From Novosphingobium indicum (GTDB taxonomy: Bacteria > Pseudomonadota > Alphaproteobacteria > Sphingomonadales > Sphingomonadaceae), in NCBI RefSeq assembly GCF_014645195.1, contig NZ_BMLK01000012.1, positions 62,001 to 126,000 of the forward strand: DNA of 64,000 nt. Reading direction: 5' to 3'. Within the stretch, counting starts at the first letter, position 1, and every line of letters starts with the position of its first letter. This document shows, one piece after another, positions 8,369-17,310 of the stretch. The position numbers and the translations under genes are program-made. The notes under the pieces are model-generated. The model made no database searches, had not been told where the DNA came from, and was given only the letters and a program-made list of their open reading frames with translations.

Positions 8369-8812
8369 TTACCAGCTCTTGTAAGGCAAAAACTTCCCGC
8401 TCATCACCACTTGCACACGGTCGCCTTTTTCGTGCGCAACGCGGTTCACTTCCATGTCGAAATCGATGGCGCTCATGATGCCGTCGCCGAATTTTTCCTG
8501 CACCAGCTCCTTGAACGCCTCTCCGAAGACGCCGGTGATCTCGTACCAGCGGTAGATGCACGGGTCGGTCGGCACGGTACGGGGGAAGTCCTTGGTCGGG
8601 TATTCGCTGAGGACAATCGCCGCCTCTGCCGGAAGACCGAGGAAATCGACGACCTTGCCCGCCACATCGGGCAGCAGGCTGTTCATGCCGAGGCACGCCG
8701 AAGTCACGAAGACTTCGCTCAGCCCGGCGGCTTCGGCGATGGCCGCCCAGGTAATCTTGCTTTCGCGCATCTTGGCGCGGATCATCGTCGTCACGTCTGC
8801 CTTGGTCATCAT
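8369..8812 (-). CDS. cynS: Cyanate hydratase (cyanase)
   Basis: Cyanase converts cyanate and bicarbonate to carbamate, which breaks down to ammonia and CO2, so it gives a second inorganic nitrogen source. The protein is 147 residues from ATG 8812, close to the usual 150. It has the N-terminal helical part (MIRAKMRESKITWAAIAEAA) and the conserved C-terminal catalytic part (PCIYRWYEITGVFGEAFKEL, then GIMSAIDF). The start overlaps the stop of the kinase/phosphatase gene by four bases (ATGA). It is the last gene before the nirB leader. Confidence 0.95.
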   Translation of the reverse strand: MMTKADVTTMIRAKMRESKITWAAIAEAAGLSEVFVTSACLGMNSLLPDVAGKVVDFLGLPAEAAIVLSEYPTKDFPRTVPTDPCIYRWYEITGVFGEAFKELVQEKFGDGIMSAIDFDMEVNRVAHEKGDRVQVVMSGKFLPYKSW

Positions 8813-10641
8813 CGTGCAGTCTCCTCGGTCTGGATTTTCGAAGGTTGAGGGCGATCCGCCTGCCCTTCCCGCGTCAGCAGCGATGCCGCGAGAGCGAGCG
8901 CCAGCAGCGCGCTGATCGCCTGCCAGAGCCGCTCGGGCCGGCGTGCCAGCCACGGGCGTTGCTCAGGCGCGAAAAGCGCGGTGTTGGGGTGGGTCAGGTC
9001 GTAGATGAATTCGGACAGTTCGCCGTAGCGCTTCGCCGGATCGACCGCGACGGCGCGGGCAATGGCAGCGTCCACCCAGGCCGGAACGTCCGGATTGCGC
9101 TCGCTCGCCGGCACATAGACGAGCCGCCCCTGCGCCGCGCGTGTGGTGGCATTCGACAGGCGCGGACCGTAAGGCAGTTCGCGGGTCACCATGTAATAGG
9201 CCATGGCGCCGAGCGACCACAAATCGGACCAGCGCGTGGCGGGCTGGCCGAGCCATATCTCGGGCGCGGTGAACTGCAGGGTGCCGGCAAACATCGCATC
9301 GCTGACGGGGCCGGCGATTTCATCGAGCCCCGCCACTTGCGCCGATCCGAAGTCGATGATCGTGGCCGTCCCTTCGCCATCGATGATGACATTGGCGGGC
9401 CGCAGATCGCGGTGGACGATCTCGCGCCGGTGCAGCGCCTGCAGGCCCGATGCGATCTGCTTCACGATCGAGCGCACCGCCACCAGATCGGTCTCGTGCT
9501 GCTGGTGCGTCCACTGTTCCAGCGTCGCGCCTTCGACGTAGGCGGTGACGGCGTAGGCATGGCGGCGCGAGGCACGCGCCGGCGGCGCCTTGAGAACATG
9601 CGGATGACTGATACGCCGGGCCACCCATTCCTCCAGCATCAGCCGCCGCAGTTCGGCTTTGTCGCTGCCGTGCTCGGTGGAAGGGACCTTGATAGCGACG
9701 CGCTCGCCGGTGGCCCGATCGCGAGCGAGATAGACGTGACTGCGATGCCCGGCGTGCAGTTCGCGGATAATGGTGAAGCCCTCGAAGTCCCGCCCGGCCG
9801 TCAGCTGCGGCGCAGGCGGAAGCGCGGCTTCCTCTCCGGCAATGTCATCGAGCCCGCCTTGCGGCAGGCTGTCGATACGCACCAGTTGAACAGTGAGGTT
9901 ATCCTCGCTACCCGCCGCGAGTGCCGCGTCGCACAGTGCGCGTGCTACGGTATCGAGATTATCTCCGGCACACGCCTCGATAATTACCCGGTCGTCGAGA
10001 ACCTCATGCACGCCATCGGTGGAGAGCACGAAGACATCGCCCACCGCTACCGGCAAGCGTCTGTGATCTATCTCGACATGCCGGTCAGAGCCCATGGCCC
10101 GCGCCAGAAAGCTGACGCCGCCGCCAAGGTTCAGCCGGTGCGGTTCGGTCAGAGGTTCGAGGCCGCCGCCCGAGACACGGGCGATCCGCGAGTCCCCGAT
10201 GTGAAAGAGCCAGGCGCTGCGGCCCTTTAGGACCAGAGCGGAAAGAGTGCAGACCATCCCCCGCTCGCGCGCCTCGTCCGACAGGTTGCGCGCGCCGCCC
10301 AGATTCTGGGCGTGCATCCAGGAATTGGTCGCTGCAATCACCCGCTGGCCACTGGTCGATACCGACCAGGCCTCGGATGTCGCGTAGTAGTCAGTGAGGA
10401 AGGATTTGACGGCGGTTTCAGCGCCCGTCGCCCCGAGCGGGCTGGTGCTGATGCCATCAGCAATGGCGACCGCAATGCCCTTGGTCGCCAGCATGTCGGC
10501 CTCCGGCACGAGGGCACCATGGAAGTCCTGATTGGCTTCCTTGGCGCCGGCCGTCGAGAACTGGCCGATTGTGACGGATAGCGGGGTCTGCATCGCCGGA
10601 TAGAGTGACCGGGAGAGCAACTGGGATGCCCTCCCGGTCAC
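8809..10641 (-). CDS. Bifunctional PP2C-type phosphatase / Ser-Thr protein kinase, membrane-anchored
   Basis: One protein fuses two opposing activities. Residues about 20-255 form a PP2C phosphatase with the metal-site motifs IADGIS, GDSRIARV, LSTDGVHEVL and GSEDNLTVQ. A eukaryotic-like kinase follows, with the ATP-binding lysine in VAIKVPST, the catalytic loop HRDLRPANV, IDFGSAQ in place of DFG and TAPEIW in place of APE, so all key residues are kept. A single C-terminal hydrophobic helix (LLALALAASLL) anchors it. The frame opens with GTG at 10641; a TTG preceded by GGGAGG, or ATG 10593, may be the true start. Similar fusions are known next to nitrate/nitrite transporter genes in proteobacteria. 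The targets are unknown; the neighbouring channel or importer is a reasonable guess. Confidence 0.9.
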   Translation of the reverse strand: MTGRASQLLSRSLYPAMQTPLSVTIGQFSTAGAKEANQDFHGALVPEADMLATKGIAVAIADGISTSPLGATGAETAVKSFLTDYYATSEAWSVSTSGQRVIAATNSWMHAQNLGGARNLSDEARERGMVCTLSALVLKGRSAWLFHIGDSRIARVSGGGLEPLTEPHRLNLGGGVSFLARAMGSDRHVEIDHRRLPVAVGDVFVLSTDGVHEVLDDRVIIEACAGDNLDTVARALCDAALAAGSEDNLTVQLVRIDSLPQGGLDDIAGEEAALPPAPQLTAGRDFEGFTIIRELHAGHRSHVYLARDRATGERVAIKVPSTEHGSDKAELRRLMLEEWVARRISHPHVLKAPPARASRRHAYAVTAYVEGATLEQWTHQQHETDLVAVRSIVKQIASGLQALHRREIVHRDLRPANVIIDGEGTATIIDFGSAQVAGLDEIAGPVSDAMFAGTLQFTAPEIWLGQPATRWSDLWSLGAMAYYMVTRELPYGPRLSNATTRAAQGRLVYVPASERNPDVPAWVDAAIARAVAVDPAKRYGELSEFIYDLTHPNTALFAPEQRPWLARRPERLWQAISALLALALAASLLTREGQADRPQPSKIQTEETAR

Positions 10642-10659
10642 GCAGCCAAGGGGATAGGA

Positions 10660-11481
10660 TCAGGCTGCGATCTTGACGACGCGCTTCGGCGACGTGCGCA
10701 CGTGCGTGGTGTAGAGCATGAGACCGGTGAAGGTCAGACCGCCCACGAGGTTACCGAGGACAACCGGCAGCTCGTTCCACAGCAGGTAGTCGCCGATGGT
10801 GAAGTTGCCGCCGAGCATCAGGCCGACCGGGAACAGGAACATGTTCACGATCGAGTGTTCGAAGACCATGTAGAAGAAGAGCATGATCGGCATCCACATG
10901 GCGACGACCTTTCCGGTCACCGAAGTCGAGATCTGCGCACCGACAACACCGGTGGAGACCATCCAGTTGCACAACATGGCGCGCACGAAGATCGTGAGCC
11001 AGCCCGCCGCGCCAAAGGCCGCGTAGCCAACGGTGCGCTTTTCACCCATTGTCGCGAACTTCTGGCCGACCACGTTGACCTCGTCCGCAAAGCCGTAGGT
11101 CCAATAGATCGCCATGAGCACGGCGGTGGTCAGCGCGCCGGCGAAGTTGCCGGTGAACACCAGCCCCCAGTTGCGCAGCACGCCGCCCCAGGTGCAGCCC
11201 GGACGCTTGTCCCACACGGCCAGCGGGCAAAGCACGAAGACGCCGGTCAGAAGGTCGTATCCCAGCAGGTAGAGCATGCAGAAGCCCACCGGAAACAGGA
11301 TCGCGCCGGCAAGCGGCTGGCCGGTCTGCACGTTGATGGTCACTGCAAAGGCTGCGGCAAGGGCCAGCGTGGCGCCCGCCATGTAGGCGCGGACCAGCGT
11401 GTCCTTGGTCGACATCATGATCTTGGACTCACCGGCATCGATGAGCTTGGGTACGAATTCAGATGGTGCGAGATATGCCAT
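10660..11481 (-). CDS. Formate/nitrite transporter (FNT) family channel
   Basis: This inner-membrane pentameric channel protein of 273 residues has the six-helix FNT pattern. Motif-like segments include GAILFPVGFCMLYLLG and FFYMVFEHSIVNMFLFPVG, the latter with the usual histidine of the pore. Placement between the nitrate importer and the nitrite reductase suggests nitrite (NirC-like) rather than formate. Start ATG 11481 has GGGAG nine bases upstream. It is followed after about 18 bp by the kinase/phosphatase fusion. Confidence 0.9.
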   Translation of the reverse strand: MAYLAPSEFVPKLIDAGESKIMMSTKDTLVRAYMAGATLALAAAFAVTINVQTGQPLAGAILFPVGFCMLYLLGYDLLTGVFVLCPLAVWDKRPGCTWGGVLRNWGLVFTGNFAGALTTAVLMAIYWTYGFADEVNVVGQKFATMGEKRTVGYAAFGAAGWLTIFVRAMLCNWMVSTGVVGAQISTSVTGKVVAMWMPIMLFFYMVFEHSIVNMFLFPVGLMLGGNFTIGDYLLWNELPVVLGNLVGGLTFTGLMLYTTHVRTSPKRVVKIAA

Positions 11482-11510
11482 GTTCGATTACTCCCTGTCT
11501 TGCCCCGGAA

Positions 11511-12749
11511 TCAGTAGGAAAAGGAAACCTGCAGCCAGAGCTTCTCGGTGTCGGTGCCGAAGTTCTTGGCGGTGTAGTTCGCGTACTTGAGAAGGAACGG
11601 GTAACCGCCGAGCTTGAAGGTCATGATGGCGTCCCATTCGTGGCCGTAGTCGATGCTGCCGAAGTCGCTCTTGAACTCGTGGTAGATCACGGTCGCGCCC
11701 ACGCCCTTGAACGGACCGGCATCGCCGATCTTCGCCGAGGCGGCACCGAAGTAATCACGCAGGCCGGTGGCCGGCGTGGTCAGGAACAGGTCGGCCCAGC
11801 CGTTGAAGGCGTGCGCGGTGGCCAGCGGCGTCTGGAACGCGGCCACGCCATCGTCACTGCCCAGTTCCTCGTAACCCGCCTTGAGACCGAATCCGGCGAC
11901 GCTGACACCGAGTTCGGCATCGATGTATTCGGCGGAATAATCGACCGGGTTGAGCTCGAAATCCTGCTGGGTGGCATAGCGCAGCTTGAAATCCAGCGTC
12001 ACGGCATCGCCCAGCGGCAACTTGCCGGTCGCCATTGCGCCGAACGTCTTGCTCGAAAAGGCGATGCGGGTGTCATAGTCGAGCAGATAGGCGAAACCGA
12101 CGATCTTGACCGGCTTGGCATCGACCGTGGCGTTCACGAGGATAAGGTCGCCGTCGAAATGCTCGTTGGGGCTATCAATGCCGAAGATGGTGCGCTGCGA
12201 GATCGAGTAGGTCGCATCGAGCGAGAGCGGACCGAACTTCGCCTCCCCGCGCACGGCGTCGAAGGTCTGCTCGTTCTGGCGCCAGCCGACATTCCCGACA
12301 AAGCGGGCATCGTCGAGGATGATGCGCTGGCGGCCCAGCGTAACCTTGAGCCCCTTGCCCTTGTAGGAGGCCTGCAGGCGATTCAGTTCGACGTTCTGCG
12401 GATCGGCCACGACCGAATAGGGCTCGGCACCGAGGTAGCCGTTGTTGCCCGGAATGGTGTCGTTGTAGTTGTCGACGATAGCCAGCGTGCTTTCGGCTTC
12501 GGCGAGGAACGACAGGTTGTGAATGGTCGCTTCAGCGCCGGCTCGCATACGGAAAGTCAGCGCATCGGCATCGAGGCCCAGATCGTCCTGATCGACATGT
12601 TCCCAGCGCAGGGTGCCGTCGATGATCGGGTCGATGGTGAGATTGTCACTGACGACGACGGGATCGCCGGTCTTGGCCGCGGCAGGCGCGGCGATAGCAA
12701 ACGAGGCGGTGGTGGCAGCAAGTGCGGCAAGCGAAAGTACAGTCTTCAT
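11511..12749 (-). CDS. Outer-membrane beta-barrel porin (alginate-export-like family)
   Basis: The protein is 412 residues from ATG 12749, which has GGAGGG about eight bases upstream. It begins with a clear Sec signal peptide (MKTVLSLAALAATTASFA, then AAPAAAKT). The mature part alternates short polar and aromatic strands and ends in FSY-type aromatic residues, as expected for an outer-membrane barrel. Segments such as RQRIILDDARFVGNVGWRQNEQTFDAV fit the alginate_exp/OprB-like porin families. In this operon it may be the outer-membrane entry route for nitrate or nitrite, though the sequence does not show substrate. Confidence 0.82.
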   Translation of the reverse strand: MKTVLSLAALAATTASFAIAAPAAAKTGDPVVVSDNLTIDPIIDGTLRWEHVDQDDLGLDADALTFRMRAGAEATIHNLSFLAEAESTLAIVDNYNDTIPGNNGYLGAEPYSVVADPQNVELNRLQASYKGKGLKVTLGRQRIILDDARFVGNVGWRQNEQTFDAVRGEAKFGPLSLDATYSISQRTIFGIDSPNEHFDGDLILVNATVDAKPVKIVGFAYLLDYDTRIAFSSKTFGAMATGKLPLGDAVTLDFKLRYATQQDFELNPVDYSAEYIDAELGVSVAGFGLKAGYEELGSDDGVAAFQTPLATAHAFNGWADLFLTTPATGLRDYFGAASAKIGDAGPFKGVGATVIYHEFKSDFGSIDYGHEWDAIMTFKLGGYPFLLKYANYTAKNFGTDTEKLWLQVSFSY

Positions 12750-12878
12750 AGCGTAGCCCTCCGATGGGCGCCCTTCCCCCGGGCACCCGTTCCAAACTGG
12801 ATCGAAGGCAGACGCCATTGCCCGCCGGTGTTAATCCTCTCCCGGGCTGCTTCCGGCCCCTTGACTTGCGCTTCGCAC

Positions 12879-12900
12879 GGCGGGCGCCCTTGCCCGTCCG
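12879..12900 (-). promoter_or_regulatory. Strong hairpin in the gap before the porin gene
   Basis: In the 184-bp gap between the ATPase gene and the porin, the minus strand forms a stem CGG-A-CGGGC / GCCCG-CCG closing on the six-base loop AAGGGC. The loop has A1 and G4, like the second hairpin of the two NasT leaders. No partner hairpin, T-run or promoter like those in the leaders was seen, so it may only be an RNA-stability or processing element. Confidence 0.3.
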
Positions 12901-12933
12901 CCGCCCCCTCATGAGCGAGCGCTGGTATTGTCC

Positions 12934-14631
12934 TCAGGCCGCCTTCGCAGCGGGCCCGTGGTCGTATTCGGCCAGGAAGTGCAGCACTTCCTGCCGGTAT
13001 TGATAGAACTTCGGATCATCGAGCAGCGCCTTGCGGTCACGCGGGCGCGGAAGATCGACCTTGAGAACCTTTCCGATGGTGGCGTTGGGACCGTTGGTCA
13101 TCATCACCACCCGGTCAGCCAGCAGGATCGCCTCGTCGACATCGTGGGTGACCATGATCGCGGTCACCTTGGTGCGGTTCCACGTTTCCACCAGCACGTC
13201 CTGCAGATCCCAGCGCGTGAGGCTGTCGAGCATGCCGAAAGGCTCGTCGAGCAGCAGCAGGCGCGGGCTGAGGGCAAAGGCGCGGGCGATGCCGACGCGC
13301 TGGCGCATGCCGTTCGACATTTCCGCCGCCATCTTGTCCTTGGCATCGCCGAGCCCGACGCGGTCGAGGTAGTAGTCGACGATGTCGCGGCGCTCGGTCT
13401 TGCTCGCGTGCGGATAGACCCGCTCGACGCCCAGCGAAACGTTCTGGCGCGCGGTAAGCCATGGCATCAGGCTCGGCGCCTGGAACACCACCGCCTTGTC
13501 CGGCCCGGCGACATCGATCTCGCGATTATCGAGGACGATGCCCCCCGCGCTGATCTCGTTGAGGCCGGCTGCCATCGTCAGAACCGTGGACTTGCCGCAA
13601 CCCGAGTGGCCGATCAGCGAGATGAACTCGCCCTTGTCCATTAGCAGGTTGAAGTCCTCGACTACGGTCAGCGGGCCCTTGGGTGTCGGGTAGACCTTGT
13701 TGAGCTTGTAGAATTCAAGGTAGCGCCGCTCGACCGCGGACTTGCCCGCCTCCAGATAGGCGCTGGGAAGTTCGGCTTCCTTTCTGGCCGCAAGAAGGTC
13801 CAGCGGCGTTACTTCGGGAAGCGCCACGCTGCTTTCGCCGACGCTGGAACCCGCTTCGTTGAGCGCGCCAAGATAGCCGACAATCTGCTTGCGCAAGTGC
13901 TGGTAATGCACATCGTCGTTGACGGCTTCCCGGTCGCGCGGGCGCGGCACGTCAACGGTGTAGATCTGCCCGATCCTGGCGGCAGGCGCGGGCGTGAGCA
14001 CCGCCACGCGGTCGGCCAGCAGCAGCGCCTCATCGACATCGTTGGTCACGAGGATGATGGTGCGCTTCTCCTCCTTGCGGATGCGTTCGATCTCATCCTG
14101 CAGCTTGGCGCGGGTCAGTGCATCGAGGGCGGAAAGCGGTTCGTCGAGCAGCAGGATTTCCGGCTCCATGGCCAGAGCCCGCGCCACTGCCACACGCTGG
14201 CGCATACCGCCCGAAAGCTGCGCCGGCTTGCGGTCCATCGCATGGCCCAGACCGACCAGTTCCACTTTCTGCTTCACCAGCGCGGCCCGCTCTTCCTTGC
14301 TGCGGTCCTGATGGACGGCATCAACGGCGAGCGCGACATTCTTCTCCACCGTCAGCCAGGGAAACAGCGAGTAGGACTGGAAGACCAGACCGCGATCCTT
14401 GTCCGGCCCCTTGATCTGCTTGCCGCGCAGCAGGATCTCGCCTGCATCGGGCTCGATCAGCCCGGCGATCGAAGAGATCAGCGTGGTCTTGCCCGCCCCC
14501 GAGAAGCCGAGGATGGCAATGAACTCGCCTTCCTCGACATCGAGGTCGATGCCGTCGAGCACCTGCGTCTCTCCCCCGGCCTGACCGGTGTAGGACTTGG
14601 AGACACCCTTGAGCGAGAGGATCGTGGTCAT
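12934..14631 (-). CDS. nrtCD: Nitrate ABC importer ATPase, two nucleotide-binding domains fused
   Basis: This 565-residue protein supplies both ATPase domains of the nitrate importer in one chain. The first half has Walker A GFSGAGKTT, signature LSGGMRQRV and Walker B ILLLDEP. The second has Walker A GHSGCGKST, a variant signature MSNGMRQRV and Walker B LLLLDEP. Each half ends with the PRPRDR segment seen in NrtD/SsuB-type ATPases. A linker of about 60 residues joins them. In cyanobacteria the two ATPases are separate (NrtC, NrtD) and NrtC carries a solute-binding domain, absent here. It follows the permease gene after about 26 bp. Confidence 0.9.
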   Translation of the reverse strand: MTTILSLKGVSKSYTGQAGGETQVLDGIDLDVEEGEFIAILGFSGAGKTTLISSIAGLIEPDAGEILLRGKQIKGPDKDRGLVFQSYSLFPWLTVEKNVALAVDAVHQDRSKEERAALVKQKVELVGLGHAMDRKPAQLSGGMRQRVAVARALAMEPEILLLDEPLSALDALTRAKLQDEIERIRKEEKRTIILVTNDVDEALLLADRVAVLTPAPAARIGQIYTVDVPRPRDREAVNDDVHYQHLRKQIVGYLGALNEAGSSVGESSVALPEVTPLDLLAARKEAELPSAYLEAGKSAVERRYLEFYKLNKVYPTPKGPLTVVEDFNLLMDKGEFISLIGHSGCGKSTVLTMAAGLNEISAGGIVLDNREIDVAGPDKAVVFQAPSLMPWLTARQNVSLGVERVYPHASKTERRDIVDYYLDRVGLGDAKDKMAAEMSNGMRQRVGIARAFALSPRLLLLDEPFGMLDSLTRWDLQDVLVETWNRTKVTAIMVTHDVDEAILLADRVVMMTNGPNATIGKVLKVDLPRPRDRKALLDDPKFYQYRQEVLHFLAEYDHGPAAKAA

Positions 14632-14657
14632 GGTCTTATTCCCTTGCCGAGAGGCGA

Positions 14658-15695
14658 TCAGGCGATGCGGTTGCGGCTGGCGAACTTCTCGACGCCCATC
14701 ATGATCCGGTCGAGCAGGAAGCCGATCAGGCCGATCACGATCACCGCGAACATGATGCGGGCGAGCGACTGGCTGGAGCCGTTCTGGAATTCATCCCACA
14801 CGAACTTGCCGAGGCCGGGGTTCTGCGCGAGCATTTCCGCAGCGATCAGCACCATCCAGCCCACGCCCAGCGAGAGGCGCATGCCGGTGAAGATGTAGGG
14901 CAGCGACGAAGGCAGCACGAGCTTGGTGAGCTTGGCGAACCAGCCCAGCTTGAGCACGCGGCCGACATTGAGCAGGTCCTTGTCGATCGAGGCCGTGCCC
15001 ACTGCGGTGTTGATCAGCGTCGGCCACAGCGAGCAGAGCATCACCACCAGCGCGGAGATCACGAAGGCCTTGGGCAGGATCGGATCGACGCTGGAGATCA
15101 TGGCCGAGATCACCATGGTCACGATCGGCAGCCAGGCGAGCGGGCTGACCGGCTTCATGATCTGCACCAGCGGATTGATCGCGGCGTTGAACATCGGCGA
15201 AAGACCGGCAGCCAGCCCGATGGGCACCGCGAAGACAGTGGCCAGAACGAAGCCGAGCGCCACGGTTTCAAGCGAGGTGATCACCTGGTCGAGGAAGGTC
15301 GGCGGCCCGGCATAGTCGAAGGCCATGGCCTGCGTGCCGGCAGCAATGCGGGCTTCCTGCGCGGCATAGAATTCCGCCTTGGCCTCGTTCGAAGCCTGCC
15401 ATTCACCGAACAGCGAGGCGCCCTGTTCGGCGACCTCGACAGGCCCCGGCAAAGCGCCGAGCGAGGTATCGACCTGCGGGGCCAAGGCCGCCCAAAGCGC
15501 CAGGAAGGCAACAATCCCGAGGACCGGGGCAATCAGCCCCTTGCCGAATTTCGCAACCGCTTCCTGCAGCTTGCTGGAATAGGCTGCCGGTGCGGGCTGC
15601 GAGGACCGGCTCTTGGCTGCCGGCTTTTCGCTCGCTTTCACGGTCACTGTATTCTCCGTTTCGGTCTTAGCCAGGTCGGCAAATGCAGTTGCCAT
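14658..15695 (-). CDS. nrtB: Nitrate ABC transporter permease
   Basis: This 345-residue inner-membrane protein is the permease of the nitrate/nitrite importer. It has an N-terminal cytoplasmic tail of about 50 residues rich in Lys, Ala and Ser, one early helix (GLIAPVLGIVAFLALWAAL), an extra periplasmic-looking segment of about 60 residues, then the BPD_transp_1 core. The core includes the EAA-loop-like sequence LPSSLPYIFTGMRLSLGVGW. Start ATG 15695 has GAGGAG six bases upstream. It sits between the binding protein and the ATPase. Confidence 0.92.
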   Translation of the reverse strand: MATAFADLAKTETENTVTVKASEKPAAKSRSSQPAPAAYSSKLQEAVAKFGKGLIAPVLGIVAFLALWAALAPQVDTSLGALPGPVEVAEQGASLFGEWQASNEAKAEFYAAQEARIAAGTQAMAFDYAGPPTFLDQVITSLETVALGFVLATVFAVPIGLAAGLSPMFNAAINPLVQIMKPVSPLAWLPIVTMVISAMISSVDPILPKAFVISALVVMLCSLWPTLINTAVGTASIDKDLLNVGRVLKLGWFAKLTKLVLPSSLPYIFTGMRLSLGVGWMVLIAAEMLAQNPGLGKFVWDEFQNGSSQSLARIMFAVIVIGLIGFLLDRIMMGVEKFASRNRIA

Positions 15696-15723
15696 GGAAA
15701 TTCTCCTCGGGATTAGGCTGCAA

Positions 15724-17148
15724 TCAGTTTCCGGTCACGCCGGAAGCCGTCACGCGCTGGCCTTTCTTGAGGCCGATCTTGAGTTTGGCGAGATAGCCGT
15801 TGGGCTGCTTGCCATCGTAGGTGATGCCATCGATGAAGCCGCTCTGTTCGCCCCGGAAACCGTCGGTTTCGGGGATGGCCGCCGCAGGGATCTTGCCGTC
15901 TTCGGCAAGGCTCTTGGCCGCGGTCAGGTAGAGGTCGGGGCGATAGACGGCCTTGGCTTCGTCGAAATACCACTGATCGTCGTGGCCTTCGGGGATCTGC
16001 CCCCAGCGGCGCATCTGCGTCATGTACCAGATGGCGTCTGAGTAGAATGGATAGCCCGCGAACTTGTCGAAGAAGATGTTGAAGCCCGGCGCCTCGCGGG
16101 TATCGCCCGGTTCGAACGTGAACTTGCCGGTCATCGAAGCGGCGATCACGTCGTAGTCGGCGCCCACGTAGTTCGGCTGCGAGAGTATCTTCACCGCTTC
16201 GGGGCGGTTCTTGCCGCCATCGGCATCGAGCCACTGCTGGGCCCGGATGATGGCGCGCAGCATCGCCTTGGTCGTCGCCGGATACTTCTCGGCGAAGTCC
16301 TTGCGCAGGCCGAAGACCTTCTCCGGGTTGTCGTGCCAGATTTCGTCGTCGGTGATGATCGGCACGCCGATCTTCTTCTGCACCGCGGCCTGGTTCCACG
16401 GCTCACCCACGCAGTAGCCCTCGATGGTACCGGCTTCGAGCGTCGCGGGCATCTGCGGCGGCGGCGTGACCGAGAGCTGCACATCGGCATCGACCGTGCC
16501 GCCCACGTCGCCGGGCGTGTAGAAACCGGGGTTCAGACCGCCGGCGGCAAGCCAGTAGCGCAGTTCGTAGTTGTGGGTGGAGACCGGGAAGACCATGCCC
16601 ATGTTAAAGGGCTTGCCCTGCTGCTTGAAGCTGGCCACGACCGGCTTCAGCACCGAGGCCGAAATCGGGTGCTTGGGCTTGCCGCCTTCCATCGGCAGGT
16701 CCGGCTTCACCATGCTCCAGACCTTGTTGGAAACGGTGATCGCGTTGCCATTGAGATCGAGGCTGAGCGGGGCGATGAGGTCGGCCTTGGTGCCGTAGCC
16801 GATGGTCGCGGCGATCGGCTGTCCGGCGAGCATGTGCGCGCCGTCGAGCTGTCCGCCGATGACGCCGTCGAGCAGAACCTTCCAGTTCGCCTGCGGCTCC
16901 AGAGTGACGTTCAGGCCCTCTTCGGCGAAAAATCCCTTTTCCTTGGCGATGGCGAGCGGGGCCATGTCGGTGAGCTTGATGAAGCCCAGCTTGAGAACGG
17001 GCTTTTCGACCGCTCCGGCGGCTGCCGCAGCCGCCGCATCACCCGAAGGCGCATCGCTCTTGCTCCCGCAACCTGCCAGCGCAACGCTCGCCAGCAGCGC
17101 CACAACCGCTGCCCTGCGCGTAAAACCAAAACCCCGATTCATGCTCAT
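15724..17148 (-). CDS. nrtA: Nitrate-binding lipoprotein of the ABC importer
   Basis: This is the solute-binding protein of the nitrate importer. From ATG 17148 it has 474 residues; ATG 17142 is also possible. A short basic start with TRR precedes a hydrophobic stretch ending in the lipobox LAGC, so it is a lipoprotein, perhaps Tat-exported. The body is NrtA-like ([48 protein letters not shown]). It is clearly related to NasS encoded just upstream, but NasS lacks the signal peptide. A NasT-type leader of about 190 bases precedes it. Confidence 0.93.
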   Translation of the reverse strand: MSMNRGFGFTRRAAVVALLASVALAGCGSKSDAPSGDAAAAAAAGAVEKPVLKLGFIKLTDMAPLAIAKEKGFFAEEGLNVTLEPQANWKVLLDGVIGGQLDGAHMLAGQPIAATIGYGTKADLIAPLSLDLNGNAITVSNKVWSMVKPDLPMEGGKPKHPISASVLKPVVASFKQQGKPFNMGMVFPVSTHNYELRYWLAAGGLNPGFYTPGDVGGTVDADVQLSVTPPPQMPATLEAGTIEGYCVGEPWNQAAVQKKIGVPIITDDEIWHDNPEKVFGLRKDFAEKYPATTKAMLRAIIRAQQWLDADGGKNRPEAVKILSQPNYVGADYDVIAASMTGKFTFEPGDTREAPGFNIFFDKFAGYPFYSDAIWYMTQMRRWGQIPEGHDDQWYFDEAKAVYRPDLYLTAAKSLAEDGKIPAAAIPETDGFRGEQSGFIDGITYDGKQPNGYLAKLKIGLKKGQRVTASGVTGN

Positions 17149-17182
17149 CGAAACCAACCCCAAGTCCCCTGCGACAAACACG

Positions 17183-17229
17183 AAAAAACCGCCTCGACGC
17201 ACGTCCCTCAGGGACTACATCGGGCGGCT
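17183..17229 (-). terminator. Leader attenuator terminator before nrtA
   Basis: On the minus strand AGCCGCC pairs with GGCGGT around an inner hairpin (GTCCC-TGA-GGGAC) and a six-base T-run follows. It lies about 35 bases upstream of the nrtA start. The outer stem and T-run match those before nirB, while the inner loop differs, which suggests conserved function. Confidence 0.75.
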
Positions 17230-17272
17230 GCGTTGCCACTGATTGCTGAAAGCACAGACCGGTTCTGATCCG

Positions 17273-17301
17273 CTCCCATCCTTGGGAGGCACCGTCCTGT
17301 G
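17273..17301 (-). promoter_or_regulatory. Candidate ANTAR (NasT) antitermination dual hairpin, nrtA leader
   Basis: Two hairpins lie one base apart: CAC-AGGACG-GUG (17290-17301) and CUCCC-AAGGAU-GGGAG (17273-17288). Both loops are six bases. The second has A1 and G4, as known for ANTAR targets. The first starts nine bases after the -10 box, exactly as in the nirB leader, and its loop shares the pattern A-G-x-A-x-G with that leader. The first stem is only three base pairs. Confidence 0.65.
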
Positions 17302-17310
17302 TTGCTCTTT

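Noticed and set aside
8094..8696. N-terminal extension of nirB over the leader region and cynS
   Set aside because: The extension runs through a terminator and cynS in another frame and is Arg-rich, as shadow frames in high-GC DNA are. GTG 8093 has a good ribosome-binding site.
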